Below, in pieces: positions 8,116 to 16,441 of a stretch of 64,000 nt of DNA. The number at the start of each line of letters is the position of its first letter. Within the stretch, counting starts at the first letter, position 1. The translations under genes and the position numbers were made by a program. The notes beneath the pieces are model-generated. The model saw only the letters and a list, made by a program, of their open reading frames with translations. It did not search any database and was not told the DNA's origin. The DNA lies in NCBI RefSeq assembly GCF_025447595.1, contig NZ_JAOEJU010000018.1:1-64000 (forward strand), given 5' to 3'. Origin of the DNA: Pseudomonas koreensis (GTDB taxonomy: Bacteria; Pseudomonadota; Gammaproteobacteria; Pseudomonadales; Pseudomonadaceae).

Positions 8116-9567
8116 TCAGACCGCGCGGATCACGTGCTTGATTTCCTGAAATGCCGCCAGGCCCCACGGCCCCAACTCGCGGCCGATGCTGCTCTGTTTG
8201 TAGCCGCCCCACGCCGTCTGCGGAAAGATCACCTGCGGCGCGTTGAGCCACACCAGCCCCGCCTGCAAGGCGTTGGCGACCCGATCCGCGGTCTCGGCAT
8301 TGCGCGTGACGACGCTGGCGACCAGACCGAGCTGACTGTCGTTGGCCAGGGCAATCGCCTCGGCTTCCGAAGCGAAACTGCGCACGCAGATCACCGGGCC
8401 GAAGATCTCTTCGCACCACAGCGCACTGTCGAGGGGCACTTCGGTGAAAATCGTCGGCTGCAAGAAATAACCGCGCGGCAGATCCGCCGGGCGATTGCCG
8501 CCACAGATCAGCTTGGCACCGGCGCTCAGACCACGGTCGATATGACCGAGCACACGCTGGTACTGCGCCTGATTGACCAATGCGCCCATCTCGACTTCAG
8601 GATCGAACGGATCGGCGACACGGATTTTTTCCGCGCGGGCCTTCAGACGAATCAGGAATTCATCGGCCAGTTCATCGGCGACCAGCACCCGGCTGGTGGC
8701 CGAGCACATCTGCCCGGCGTTGAAGAAACCGCCACCGCAGGCCAGCTCCACCGCCAGATCCAGGTCGGCATCTTCCAGAATCAGCAGCGAGGATTTGCCG
8801 CCCAGTTCCAGACTCACGCCCTTCACGGTTTCAGCGGCGCGCCGCATCACTTGCACACCGACGGCGTTGCTGCCGGTGAAGGAAACCTTGGCAATACGCG
8901 GGTCCGCCGACAGCGGCGCACCAACCGCCAGACCGGTGCCGCACACCAGGTTGAACACGCCTTTGGGCAGACCGGATTCGGCGATGATTGCTGCCAGTTC
9001 CAGCTCCGGAAGCGGCGTGACTTCCGACGGTTTGAGCACCACGCAGCAACCGGCGGCCAGGGCTGGCGCGAGCTTCCACGCGGTGGTGACCATCGGGAAA
9101 TTCCACGGCACGATCAAACCGACCACACCGCACGGCTCGCGGCGCAGACGTGCGCTGAAATCGTCGCTCGGCAGCGGCACGTCGCTGTCGAGTCTGGCGT
9201 CGAGGCCTTCGGCGAGTTCGGCGTAGTACTCGAACGTGGCGATCACGTCGTCGACATCGATGCCCGCTTCGAACTGCGGTTTGCCGTTGTTGCTCGACTG
9301 CAAGTTCATCAGGTGTTCGCGGCCGTTGCGCACGCCATTGGCGATGTTGCGCAGGATCGCAGCGCGTTCGGCGCCGGTGGTTTTCGACCAGCCCTTGAAG
9401 GCTTCGGTCGCCGCCGCTACCGCTTGGTTGACGGCGCTTTCGTCACCGCCATTGACCGTGGTCAGCAGCGCTTCGGTGGCCGGGTTGATGACGCGCAGGT
9501 GTTCGCGGCCGGCGGACCATTGGCCGTTGATATACAGGCCGTCGAGTGTGGTCGGGAAATTCATCAT
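8116..9567 (-). CDS. Aldehyde dehydrogenase, probably 4-guanidinobutyraldehyde dehydrogenase
   Basis: This encodes 483 residues. The NAD-dependent ALDH pattern is complete: PWNFP near residue 150, the general-base motif ELGGKS near 253, the catalytic cysteine in GQMCSATSR near 287, and EEIFGPV near 388. Its ATG (9567) overlaps the stop of the decarboxylase gene as ATGATGA, so the pair is translationally coupled. In the arginine transaminase route 2-ketoarginine is decarboxylated to 4-guanidinobutyraldehyde, which an ALDH oxidises to 4-guanidinobutyrate. The coupling makes that the likely substrate. A betaine- or aminoaldehyde role is the alternative. Confidence 0.85.
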   Translation of the reverse strand: MMNFPTTLDGLYINGQWSAGREHLRVINPATEALLTTVNGGDESAVNQAVAAATEAFKGWSKTTGAERAAILRNIANGVRNGREHLMNLQSSNNGKPQFEAGIDVDDVIATFEYYAELAEGLDARLDSDVPLPSDDFSARLRREPCGVVGLIVPWNFPMVTTAWKLAPALAAGCCVVLKPSEVTPLPELELAAIIAESGLPKGVFNLVCGTGLAVGAPLSADPRIAKVSFTGSNAVGVQVMRRAAETVKGVSLELGGKSSLLILEDADLDLAVELACGGGFFNAGQMCSATSRVLVADELADEFLIRLKARAEKIRVADPFDPEVEMGALVNQAQYQRVLGHIDRGLSAGAKLICGGNRPADLPRGYFLQPTIFTEVPLDSALWCEEIFGPVICVRSFASEAEAIALANDSQLGLVASVVTRNAETADRVANALQAGLVWLNAPQVIFPQTAWGGYKQSSIGRELGPWGLAAFQEIKHVIRAV

Positions 9568-11201
9568 TTGGCCACCGCCTTCATCCATTGGGTCTGGTCG
9601 ATTTCGATCAGGGTCGGGCCCTGACGATCGGTGGCGGCGCGCAGTGCTCCGCGCAGGTGTTCGGCCGAGCTGATCGCTTCCGCCGCGCAACCCAACGCCT
9701 TGGCCACACCGATAAAGTCCGGGGTGTAGATGTCCACGCCCACCGGCTCGATGGCGCGGTTGACCATGTATTTCTTGATCTCTTCGTAACCCTGGTTATT
9801 CCACAACAGGATGATCACCGGGGTGCGCGCTTCGACGGCGCTGGCCAGTTCCGGCAGGGTGAATTGCAGACCGCCGTCGCCGATCAGGCACACCACCGGC
9901 GGACGAGCGCCGTGTTCGAGGTTACCGCCGAGCCACGCGCCAATCGCTGCCGGCAAGGCGTAACCGAGGGTGCCGTAACCAGTGGACGAGTTGAACCAGC
10001 GGCGCGGGCGCTCCGGGTTGAACGTGAGGTTGCCGGTGTACACCGGTTGCGTGGAGTCACCGACGAACACTGCGTTCGGCAACTCGTGCAGCACGGTTTC
10101 GAGGAAGCGGGTCTGGGCCAGCGTCGGGGCATCCCAGGTCGCGGCCAGGTCTTCACGCAGACGCGCGGCGCGTACCTGGCCCCAATCGTTGCGGCGCTCG
10201 GCCAGTGGCTTGTGCGACAGCGCACTGAGCAGCGCTTGTGCGGCGTTGCGCGAGTCGGCCACCAACGCCACGTGAGGCGGATAGTTGCGCACGGTCTGGT
10301 CGGGATCGATGTCCACGCGCAGCAGCTTGCCGGGGATTTCGAAACCACCGGCGAAGGTGACGTCGTAGTCGGTTTCCGCCAGTTCGGTGCCGATCGCCAG
10401 CACCACGTCGGCATCGGCTACCAAAGCGCGGGTCGCCACCAGACTCTGGGTAGAACCGATCAACAGCGGATGGCTCGACGGCAGCATGCCTTTGGCGTTG
10501 ATGGTCAGGGCCACTGGCGCGTCGAGCAGTTCGGCCAGTTCGGTGAGTTCGGCAGCCGCATCGATGGCACCGCCACCGGCGAGGATCAGCGGACGCTGGG
10601 CGCCGGCCAGCAGTTCGGTCATACGGCTCACGGCGGCCGGCGCAGCACCGGCACGGTCGATGTTGACCGGCACGCTGGTCAGCAGTTCGTCGGCTTCTTC
10701 GACCAGCACGTCCAGCGGAATTTCGATGTGTACCGGACGCGGACGCCCGGCCTGGAACAGCGCGAATGCACGGGCCAATACGCCCGGCAATTCGGACGCC
10801 GACATCAGCGTGTGGGAGAACGCCGCTACGCCGCCGACCAGTGCGCTCTGGTTCGGCAGTTCATGCAGCTTGCCGCGACCGCCGCCCAATTGGCTGCGCG
10901 ACTGCACGCTGGAGATCACCAGCATCGGGATCGAATCGGCGTAAGCCTGACCCATGGCGGTGGTGATGTTGGTCATGCCCGGGCCGGTAATGATGAAGCA
11001 CACACCCGGTTTGCCGCTGGTGCGGGCGTAGCCGTCGGCCATGAAGCCGGCGCCCTGTTCATGGCGCGGGGTGACGTGGTTGATGCTCGAACGGGCCAGC
11101 CCGCGATACAGCTCCACGGTATGCACCCCGGGAATGCCGAACACCTGCTCGACCCCATAATCTTCGAGTAACTTGACCAGTACTTCGCCACACGTCGCCA
11201 T
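9564..11201 (-). CDS. aruI: Thiamine-diphosphate decarboxylase, AruI-like (5-guanidino-2-oxopentanoate decarboxylase)
   Basis: This encodes 545 residues from ATG 11201, which has a strong AAGAAGG ribosome-binding site 8 bases upstream. An in-frame ATG at 11231 would add 10 residues and lies against a REP. The three-domain acetolactate-synthase fold is clear: the cofactor-activating Glu in PRHEQGAGFMADGYAR, a middle domain (PLILAGGGAIDA), and the ThDP/Mg motif GDGGLQF...NNQGY around residues 437-466. The GVHTVELYRGL pattern is typical of proteins annotated as 2-ketoarginine decarboxylase. It would act on deaminated arginine. No transaminase partner (AruH) is in the window. Confidence 0.8.
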   Translation of the reverse strand: MATCGEVLVKLLEDYGVEQVFGIPGVHTVELYRGLARSSINHVTPRHEQGAGFMADGYARTSGKPGVCFIITGPGMTNITTAMGQAYADSIPMLVISSVQSRSQLGGGRGKLHELPNQSALVGGVAAFSHTLMSASELPGVLARAFALFQAGRPRPVHIEIPLDVLVEEADELLTSVPVNIDRAGAAPAAVSRMTELLAGAQRPLILAGGGAIDAAAELTELAELLDAPVALTINAKGMLPSSHPLLIGSTQSLVATRALVADADVVLAIGTELAETDYDVTFAGGFEIPGKLLRVDIDPDQTVRNYPPHVALVADSRNAAQALLSALSHKPLAERRNDWGQVRAARLREDLAATWDAPTLAQTRFLETVLHELPNAVFVGDSTQPVYTGNLTFNPERPRRWFNSSTGYGTLGYALPAAIGAWLGGNLEHGARPPVVCLIGDGGLQFTLPELASAVEARTPVIILLWNNQGYEEIKKYMVNRAIEPVGVDIYTPDFIGVAKALGCAAEAISSAEHLRGALRAATDRQGPTLIEIDQTQWMKAVAK

Positions 11202-11237
11202 GTCTTTGCCCTTCTTGTTCAATTGAGACATCGGGGC

Positions 11238-11345
11238 CTTGTGGGAGCGAGCTTGCTTGCGAAAGCGGTGGATCAGTTACATCCATGCCGGATGTGCCGA
11301 CGCATTCGTCGGAACGCCGCCCGGGGCAAGCCCGCTCCCACAGGG
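11238..11345. repeat. REP doublet 4, hybrid
   Basis: The left arm is of the GTGGGAGCGAGCTTGCTTGCG type and the right arm of the GGGGCAAGCCCGCTCCCAC type, so the two arms belong to different REP variants. It lies between the decarboxylase start and the LysR gene, within the 5' leader of the decarboxylase operon. Confidence 0.85.
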
Positions 11346-11390
11346 ATCCGGGAATGGCCTCATTGAAACGGGCGACCCGTAGCCGCAACA

Positions 11391-11416
11391 ATCGATAAAA
11401 GCTCATACTAGCCATG
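11391..11416. promoter_or_regulatory. Candidate LysR operator between aruI-like and lysR genes
   Basis: ATCGATAAAAGCTCAT is followed 4 bases later by GCCATG. It is the near twin of the site at 8040-8065. It sits 190 bases from the decarboxylase start and 26 bases before the LysR gene start, a place suited to autoregulation and divergent activation. Confidence 0.55.
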
Positions 11417-11441
11417 TCCTCACGTCATACCTTGGATCCAC

Positions 11442-12320
11442 ATGAAACGACTGCCTCCCCTGCCCGCCCTGCACACGTTTCTAATCACCGCGCAGTGCTG
11501 CAACTTCACCCGGGCCGCCGAGCAGTTGCACATCACCCAAGGTGCGGTGAGCCGGCAGATCGCCGGGCTGGAGGAACATCTGGGTTATGAGCTGTTCATT
11601 CGCCTGGCCCGGGGCCTGGAGCTGACGGCCGAAGGTCGCGAATGGCTGCCACGGGTGCAGCAGGTGTTCAGCCTGATCGGCGACTCGATGGAGCAGATCG
11701 GTGCCAAACGCGAAACCCTGCAACTCAAGGCGCCGAGCTGCGTGATGCGCTGGCTGTTGCCGCGCCTGCTGCAATGGCAGCGCGAGCGCCCGGACGTGCC
11801 GGTGAAGCTCACGGCGTCGTTGCAACACGGAGTGGACTTTCATCGCGAGCAGTTCGACGCGGCGGTGATCTACGGCACCGCGCCCCACGACTCACCCGCG
11901 ACCCTGCATCTGTTCGATGAACAACTGACGCCCGTCTGTTCGCCGACGCTGCTCAACGGTGGGCCGGCGCTGCACACACCGGCAGATCTGCAACAGCATC
12001 TGCTGCTGCATCCGACTCACACGGATGACGACTGGACGCTCTGGCTCGAAGCCGCCGAACTGCACTTGAGCAATATCGCCAGCGGTCAGCACTTCGAGAC
12101 GCTGGATCAGGCGATGTCGATGGCGTCCCACGGGACCGGAGTGGCGATCGGCGACTGGTCACTGATCGGCGACGACTTGAACGCCGGGCGACTGGTGATG
12201 CCGTTCGATCTGAAGGTGAAGACGGGGCTGGGCTATTACATTGTGGCGCCGGCGTCGGAGCCTTCGGCGAAATTGCAGGAGTTGATGGGGTGGCTGGTGG
12301 AGCAGGCTCATACGCGGTGA
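11442..12320 (+). CDS. LysR family regulator, GcvA-like
   Basis: This encodes 292 residues. The N-terminal winged helix is complete (FTRAAEQLHITQGAVSRQIAGLEEHLG), followed by a substrate-binding domain of about 200 residues with a GcvA-like flavour (LHTPADLQQHLLLHP, ASGQHFETLDQAMSMASHGTGVAIGDW). Divergent from the decarboxylase-dehydrogenase operon and just downstream of one of the two matching operator-like sites, it is the likely regulator of that operon and of the ABC importer. The co-inducer is probably arginine-derived, by inference. Confidence 0.88.
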   Translation: MKRLPPLPALHTFLITAQCCNFTRAAEQLHITQGAVSRQIAGLEEHLGYELFIRLARGLELTAEGREWLPRVQQVFSLIGDSMEQIGAKRETLQLKAPSCVMRWLLPRLLQWQRERPDVPVKLTASLQHGVDFHREQFDAAVIYGTAPHDSPATLHLFDEQLTPVCSPTLLNGGPALHTPADLQQHLLLHPTHTDDDWTLWLEAAELHLSNIASGQHFETLDQAMSMASHGTGVAIGDWSLIGDDLNAGRLVMPFDLKVKTGLGYYIVAPASEPSAKLQELMGWLVEQAHTR

Positions 12321-12332
12321 AAACCCCGATAT

Positions 12333-12426
12333 CCTGTGGGAGCGAGCTTGCTCGCGAATACGGTGTGTCATTCAACGTTGATGTCGACTGACACGCCCTC
12401 TTCGCGAGCAAGCTCGCTCCCACATT
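12333..12426. repeat. REP doublet 5
   Basis: Inverted GTGGGAGCGAGCTTGCTCGCGAA arms lie between the convergent LysR gene and the NAD(P)-binding reductase gene. Confidence 0.9.
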
Positions 12427-12442
12427 GGATCGGTGTTGAGAC

Positions 12443-13057
12443 TCAGTAACCGACCGTAAACCGCTGACGCGAATGCTTCGGCGTTTCCACTTCGTCGATC
12501 AGCGCAATCGCGTAGTCGGCAAAGGTGATCGAGCTCTGGCCTTCGGCACTCACCAGCAAGTCATCCTTGCCAACCCGGAACTTGCCAGTGCGCTCGCCTT
12601 CGACAAACAGCGCCGACGGCGACAGGAACGTCCAGTCCAGTTCCTTTTCCTGACGCAGGGCATCAAGGAACGCCGCACCGGCGCTGGCCTCAGCCTTGTA
12701 CTCGGCCGGGAACCCGGCGCTGTCGATCACGCGAGTGCCGTCCGGCAGCAACAGCGAACCGGCACCGCCGACCACCAGCAGACGTTTCACCCCGGCCTGT
12801 TTCACCGGACCGATCAGCGCGCTGGCCGGCACCGTAGCGAAATGCGCGGCACTGATCACCACATCGTGACCGGCGACGGCGTCCTGCAACGCAGCGGCAT
12901 CCAGCACGTCGACATTCTTGCTGACCACACCGGCGCGGGCGCCGATCTTCGAGGTATCCCGGGCGATGGCTGTGACGCTATGGCCGCGACGTAGGGCTTC
13001 TTCCAGCAATTGGCTGCCGGCACGGCCGGTGGCACCAATGATTGCGATCTTGCTCAT
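12443..13057 (-). CDS. NAD(P)-binding reductase (atypical SDR, YwnB-like)
   Basis: This encodes 204 residues with the dinucleotide-binding glycine motif GATGRAGS at 8-15, then HDVVISAAHF and the stretch VKRLLVVGGAGSLLL, typical of the NAD(P)H-binding atypical SDR family of about 210 residues. No Tyr-x-x-x-Lys catalytic pair of classical SDRs is seen, as expected in this family. It is 46 bases downstream of the metallo-hydrolase gene on the same strand, so probably co-transcribed. Substrate unknown. Confidence 0.85.
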   Translation of the reverse strand: MSKIAIIGATGRAGSQLLEEALRRGHSVTAIARDTSKIGARAGVVSKNVDVLDAAALQDAVAGHDVVISAAHFATVPASALIGPVKQAGVKRLLVVGGAGSLLLPDGTRVIDSAGFPAEYKAEASAGAAFLDALRQEKELDWTFLSPSALFVEGERTGKFRVGKDDLLVSAEGQSSITFADYAIALIDEVETPKHSRQRFTVGY

Positions 13058-13103
13058 GACATTCTCCAGTTGGCTTGAGAGTGCTGCGTTTTTCAGAATC
13101 GGG

Positions 13104-13982
13104 TTACCACTGCATTTCGCCCTTGGCGACTTTGGCGCTCAGCTCCAGCGAGCTCTCTTCGCCCAGTGTCGGGTAGCGTTTTTTCATCGCGGCGATCAGT
13201 GCCGCAGAGTCCTTGGCCTTGGCGGTTTCTTCGTCGAAGGCCTTGATGTAGTCGGCGGTGAATTTCACGGCCGCCAGCGAACGGGCGCTGTCACCCAGGT
13301 AGTGACCCGGCACCACGGTTTTCGGTTTCAGGGTTTCGATCGAGTGCAGGGTTTCCAGCCAGTCGGTGTGGGATTGCGCGGTCTGGGTGTCGGCCATCCA
13401 CACGTGGATGTTCTCGGCGACAACCACACCGCCGACCACGGCTTTCAGCGACGGGATCCACACGAAGCTGCGATCCGGCTGCTTGCCTTCCAGGCCAACC
13501 ACCTGCAACTTCTGCCCTTCGAGCATCAGGCTGTCACCCTTGAGCACGCCCGGCACGATGGTTTTGGCCGGCACGTCGGCGCCCATTTTCGGGCCCCAGA
13601 AAGCGAGTTTGCCGTCGACGGTTTGCTTGATGTGATCAACGGTCGGTTGTGAGGCCAGCACCTTGGCATTCGGGAACGCTTTGGTCAGGGTGTCGAGACC
13701 GAAGTAATAATCCGGGTCACCGTGGCTGATGTAGATGGTGGTCAGTTGCTTGCCGCTGGCGCGGATCTTTTCCACCACTTGCTCGGCCTGGGATTTGCCG
13801 AACTGGGCGTCCACCAGAATCGCGTCCTTCTCGCCGCTGACCAGCACCGAAGTCACCGGGAAGATCGCATGGGTGCCCGGGTTGTAGACGTCGAGAGTCA
13901 GGTTCGCAGCCGCTGCGTGGGCAGCAAAGCCGAGGGTGGCGGTGGCCAGTAAAACGCGCTTGAAGGTGGTGAAGCCGATCAT
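13104..13982 (-). CDS. Exported MBL-fold metallo-hydrolase with altered metal motif
   Basis: This encodes 292 residues. Residues 1-25 form a signal peptide ending AAHAAAA, so the product is periplasmic. The beta-lactamase-like fold is visible (DAILVDAQFGKSQAEQV, YISHGDPDYYFGL, VVPGHY). In place of the usual HxHxDH zinc motif it has HGDPDY, keeping the first His but replacing the second and the last, while the later His of PGHY remains. It is divergent from a LysR gene that may control it and the downstream reductase gene. Substrate unknown. Confidence 0.82.
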   Translation of the reverse strand: MIGFTTFKRVLLATATLGFAAHAAAANLTLDVYNPGTHAIFPVTSVLVSGEKDAILVDAQFGKSQAEQVVEKIRASGKQLTTIYISHGDPDYYFGLDTLTKAFPNAKVLASQPTVDHIKQTVDGKLAFWGPKMGADVPAKTIVPGVLKGDSLMLEGQKLQVVGLEGKQPDRSFVWIPSLKAVVGGVVVAENIHVWMADTQTAQSHTDWLETLHSIETLKPKTVVPGHYLGDSARSLAAVKFTADYIKAFDEETAKAKDSAALIAAMKKRYPTLGEESSLELSAKVAKGEMQW

Positions 13983-14097
13983 GGGTTGCTCCGCTGTTCG
14001 AATGCCGTGCTTGGCGATGGGGACAGAGCTTAGTTGCCAGACTCGTTACAAAAAATGCGATGCTTGAACATAGTTTGTTTCTGAAAGCGGGCAAATC

Positions 14098-15003
14098 ATG
14101 GATCGTCTCCAAGCAATGCGGGTGTTTGTCACGGTGGTGGATCTGGGTAGCCAGTCGGCGGCGGCCGATCACCTGGACCTGTCGCGGCCGGTGGTGTCGC
14201 GCTATCTGGCGGAACTGGAGGACTGGGTCGGCGCGCGCCTGATGCACCGCACCACGCGCAAGTTGAGCCTGACCGCCGCCGGCAACGAGATCCTGCCGCG
14301 CTGCCGGCAGATGCTGGAGCTGTCCGGTGACATGCAGGCCGCCGTCAGCGAACCCGCCGATGCGCCGCGGGGTTTGCTGCGGATCAGCGTCAGCACCTCG
14401 TTCGGCCAGGCGCAACTGGCCGATGCCATGGCGGCGTTCGTCAAAGCGTATCCGGGGGTGAACATCGACCTGCAAATGCTCGATCGCACCGTGAACCTGG
14501 TGGACGAGCGCATCGACCTGGCGATCCGCACCAGCAATGACCTTGATCCGAATCTGATCGCCCGGCGCCTGACGGTCTGCCGTTCGGTGGTCTGCGCCGC
14601 ACCCGCCTATCTGCAGGAGCATCCGCAGCCGCAGCGGGTCGAGGATCTGAGCCGGCACAACTGCCTGACCCATTCCTATTTCGGCAAGAGCCTGTGGCAT
14701 TTCGAGGAGGATGGCGAACCGGTCTCGGTGCCGGTGCAGGGCAACATCAGCGCCAACGAAGCCAGCACCCTGCTGCGCGCGACCCTGGCTGGCGCCGGGG
14801 TGGCGATGCTGCCGACCTATCAGGCCGGGGTGCATGTACACAGCGGCGAACTGGTTCGCCTGCTGCCCCACGCCGAGCCGCGGCAGATGAACATCTACGC
14901 CGTGTATGCCTCGCGCAAGCACATGCCGGCGGCGCTGCGCTGCATGCTGGATTTTCTGGTGCAGCGTTTTCCCGAAAACCCGCAGTGGGATATCGGGCTG
15001 TAA
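14098..15003 (+). CDS. LysR family regulator (CrgA/DmlR-like subgroup)
   Basis: This encodes 301 residues. MDRLQAMRVFVTVVDLGSQS begins the winged helix, followed by HLDLSRPVVSRYLAELEDWVGARLMHRTTRKLSLT. The effector domain has the RISVSTSFGQAQLADAMAAF pattern common to the large DmlR-like subgroup. The gene is divergent from the metallo-hydrolase/reductase pair with a 115-base gap, the usual arrangement for a LysR regulator and its target. Confidence 0.87.
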   Translation: MDRLQAMRVFVTVVDLGSQSAAADHLDLSRPVVSRYLAELEDWVGARLMHRTTRKLSLTAAGNEILPRCRQMLELSGDMQAAVSEPADAPRGLLRISVSTSFGQAQLADAMAAFVKAYPGVNIDLQMLDRTVNLVDERIDLAIRTSNDLDPNLIARRLTVCRSVVCAAPAYLQEHPQPQRVEDLSRHNCLTHSYFGKSLWHFEEDGEPVSVPVQGNISANEASTLLRATLAGAGVAMLPTYQAGVHVHSGELVRLLPHAEPRQMNIYAVYASRKHMPAALRCMLDFLVQRFPENPQWDIGL

Positions 15004-15089
15004 TCCCGTTCGCAGAGCTGCTGGCAACTCCACGGCGCTGACCTATGCTGAAAACAGTACCCAAGGGTATTCGTTCAGAGGTCAACGCC

Positions 15090-15266
15090 ATGAACACCAG
15101 AACAAGAAGATACCTCGCGATTTTCATCACCTGCGCGGCCACGCTGGCGCTGTACGGCACCGCGGCATGGCGCGTGGAGCAGTTGCGGCAACTGCCCCGT
15201 GAGTACGCGAGCTGCAACTTCGAGCGCTGCATCCCTCACAACGCCACCCTCAACGCCCTGCGCTGA
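15090..15266 (+). CDS. Small single-pass membrane or exported protein, 58 aa
   Basis: MNTRTRRYLAIFITCAATLA opens a 58-residue product: a positively charged start, one hydrophobic helix (residues 8-25), then a short hydrophilic tail with two cysteines (CNFERC). An AGAGGTC ribosome-binding segment precedes ATG 15090. A longer reading from 15045 is possible but has no better start. Function unknown. Confidence 0.55.
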   Translation: MNTRTRRYLAIFITCAATLALYGTAAWRVEQLRQLPREYASCNFERCIPHNATLNALR

Positions 15267-15276
15267 TACAGGACGT

Positions 15277-15367
15277 CAGTGGGAGTGAGCTTGCTCACGA
15301 ACGCGGCGTGTCAGGTGGCAAAGTTGCCAGCTGATACACCGTCTTCGCGAGCAAGCTCGCTCCCACC
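15277..15367. repeat. REP doublet 6
   Basis: Inverted GTGGGAGTGAGCTTGCTCACGA and TCGCGAGCAAGCTCGCTCCCAC arms. The left arm carries compensatory-looking changes (GTGAGC...GCTCAC). It overlaps the end of the pobR gene by one base. Confidence 0.88.
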
Positions 15368-16263
15368 TATTCACTCTCTTGTTGCTCGGATTTGAGTCGG
15401 TCGCGGAACGCCTTTGGCGAGATCCCCACCCGGCGCCGGAACAGGCGCGTGAAGTTGGTCGGATCGGAAAACCCCAACACTTCGGACATCTCGTAAATGG
15501 TCATGCTGGTGTAAGTCAGCAGACGCTTGGCTTCCAGCAACTGACGCTCATGCATGATCTGCAACGCCGGTTGCCCCGCCAGTTCTCGGCAGGTGCCGTT
15601 GAGGTGCGAGACGGAAATCCCCAGCCGATGGGCCAGGTCCTCGACCTTGACGTGCTGTCTGTACGTTTCCTCTACCAGTTGAATAAAGCCATTGAGGTAT
15701 TCGCGCTGACGCTGCGGGCGTTGCGTGGCGTTGTGACGGTGGATCGCCTGGCGGCTGACCCAGACCATGATCACGCTGACCAGCGAATGCATGAGCATTT
15801 CCCGCGCCGGTTGATGGCCGTTGTACTCGGCCTGCAACGCAGCAAACAGACTGTTGAGGTAGTCCGCGTCCTTGCCCGCCGGATAACTTTCGGCCTGGGC
15901 CAGGGCCTGCACCGCGCTGCCCAGTTGCGCCTGCAAATGGTTGATCAACGGTGTGGCGAGGGTGACGACGAATCCTTCGACGTCCTCGGAAAAACGGAAT
16001 CCATGCACCGATAACGGCGGCAGGATCTGGATCGCGGCTTCGTTCAGTTGCGTGCGTTGACCTTCGATTTCAAGCTCTGCCTGACCTTTGAATACGAAGA
16101 GCAACTGGCACAAATCGGCGTGGCGGTGGGGTTTGATTTCCCATTGGTGTTCGCGGCTGCGTTTGGAAATGGTTTCACAGTGCAGCAAGTCAGGGGTCGG
16201 CCAGTCCAGGCTTTCACCGTAGAGCTTGAACACCGGAATCGAAGGCAGGTCAGGCTTGTTCAT
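15367..16263 (-). CDS. pobR: AraC family regulator of pobA (PobR-type)
   Basis: This encodes 298 residues from ATG 16263 (MNKPDLPSIPVFKLYG). A GTG at 16305 would add 14 residues. The N-terminal cupin part holds a His-rich segment (HQWEIKPHRHADLCQLLFVF) and the C-terminal 100 residues carry two helix-turn-helix motifs (HVKVEDLAHRLGISVSHLNG; VLGFSDPTNFTRLFRRR). It is divergent from pobA across 178 bases, the standard arrangement for AraC-type PobR, which activates pobA in response to 4-hydroxybenzoate. Confidence 0.88.
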   Translation of the reverse strand: MNKPDLPSIPVFKLYGESLDWPTPDLLHCETISKRSREHQWEIKPHRHADLCQLLFVFKGQAELEIEGQRTQLNEAAIQILPPLSVHGFRFSEDVEGFVVTLATPLINHLQAQLGSAVQALAQAESYPAGKDADYLNSLFAALQAEYNGHQPAREMLMHSLVSVIMVWVSRQAIHRHNATQRPQRQREYLNGFIQLVEETYRQHVKVEDLAHRLGISVSHLNGTCRELAGQPALQIMHERQLLEAKRLLTYTSMTIYEMSEVLGFSDPTNFTRLFRRRVGISPKAFRDRLKSEQQESE

Positions 16264-16441
16264 CACTTCAATCCAGGCCTCGAGGTTTGCGGGCGATAAT
16301 CGCACCGATTGGCAGAATGTACAGGTATCGGCTCAGTTTTCACCTTCAATTGACAGACCCGCAAGGGAAAAATGCAAGCACTCGAATCCTGAAAATCATT
16401 CACCGGCCGTTGTCGCGTGAAGCTTGCGAGTCATAAAAACA

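Noticed and set aside
9546..11171. Open frame of 541 codons antisense to the decarboxylase gene
   Set aside because: Same shadow effect; composition unlike a real protein.
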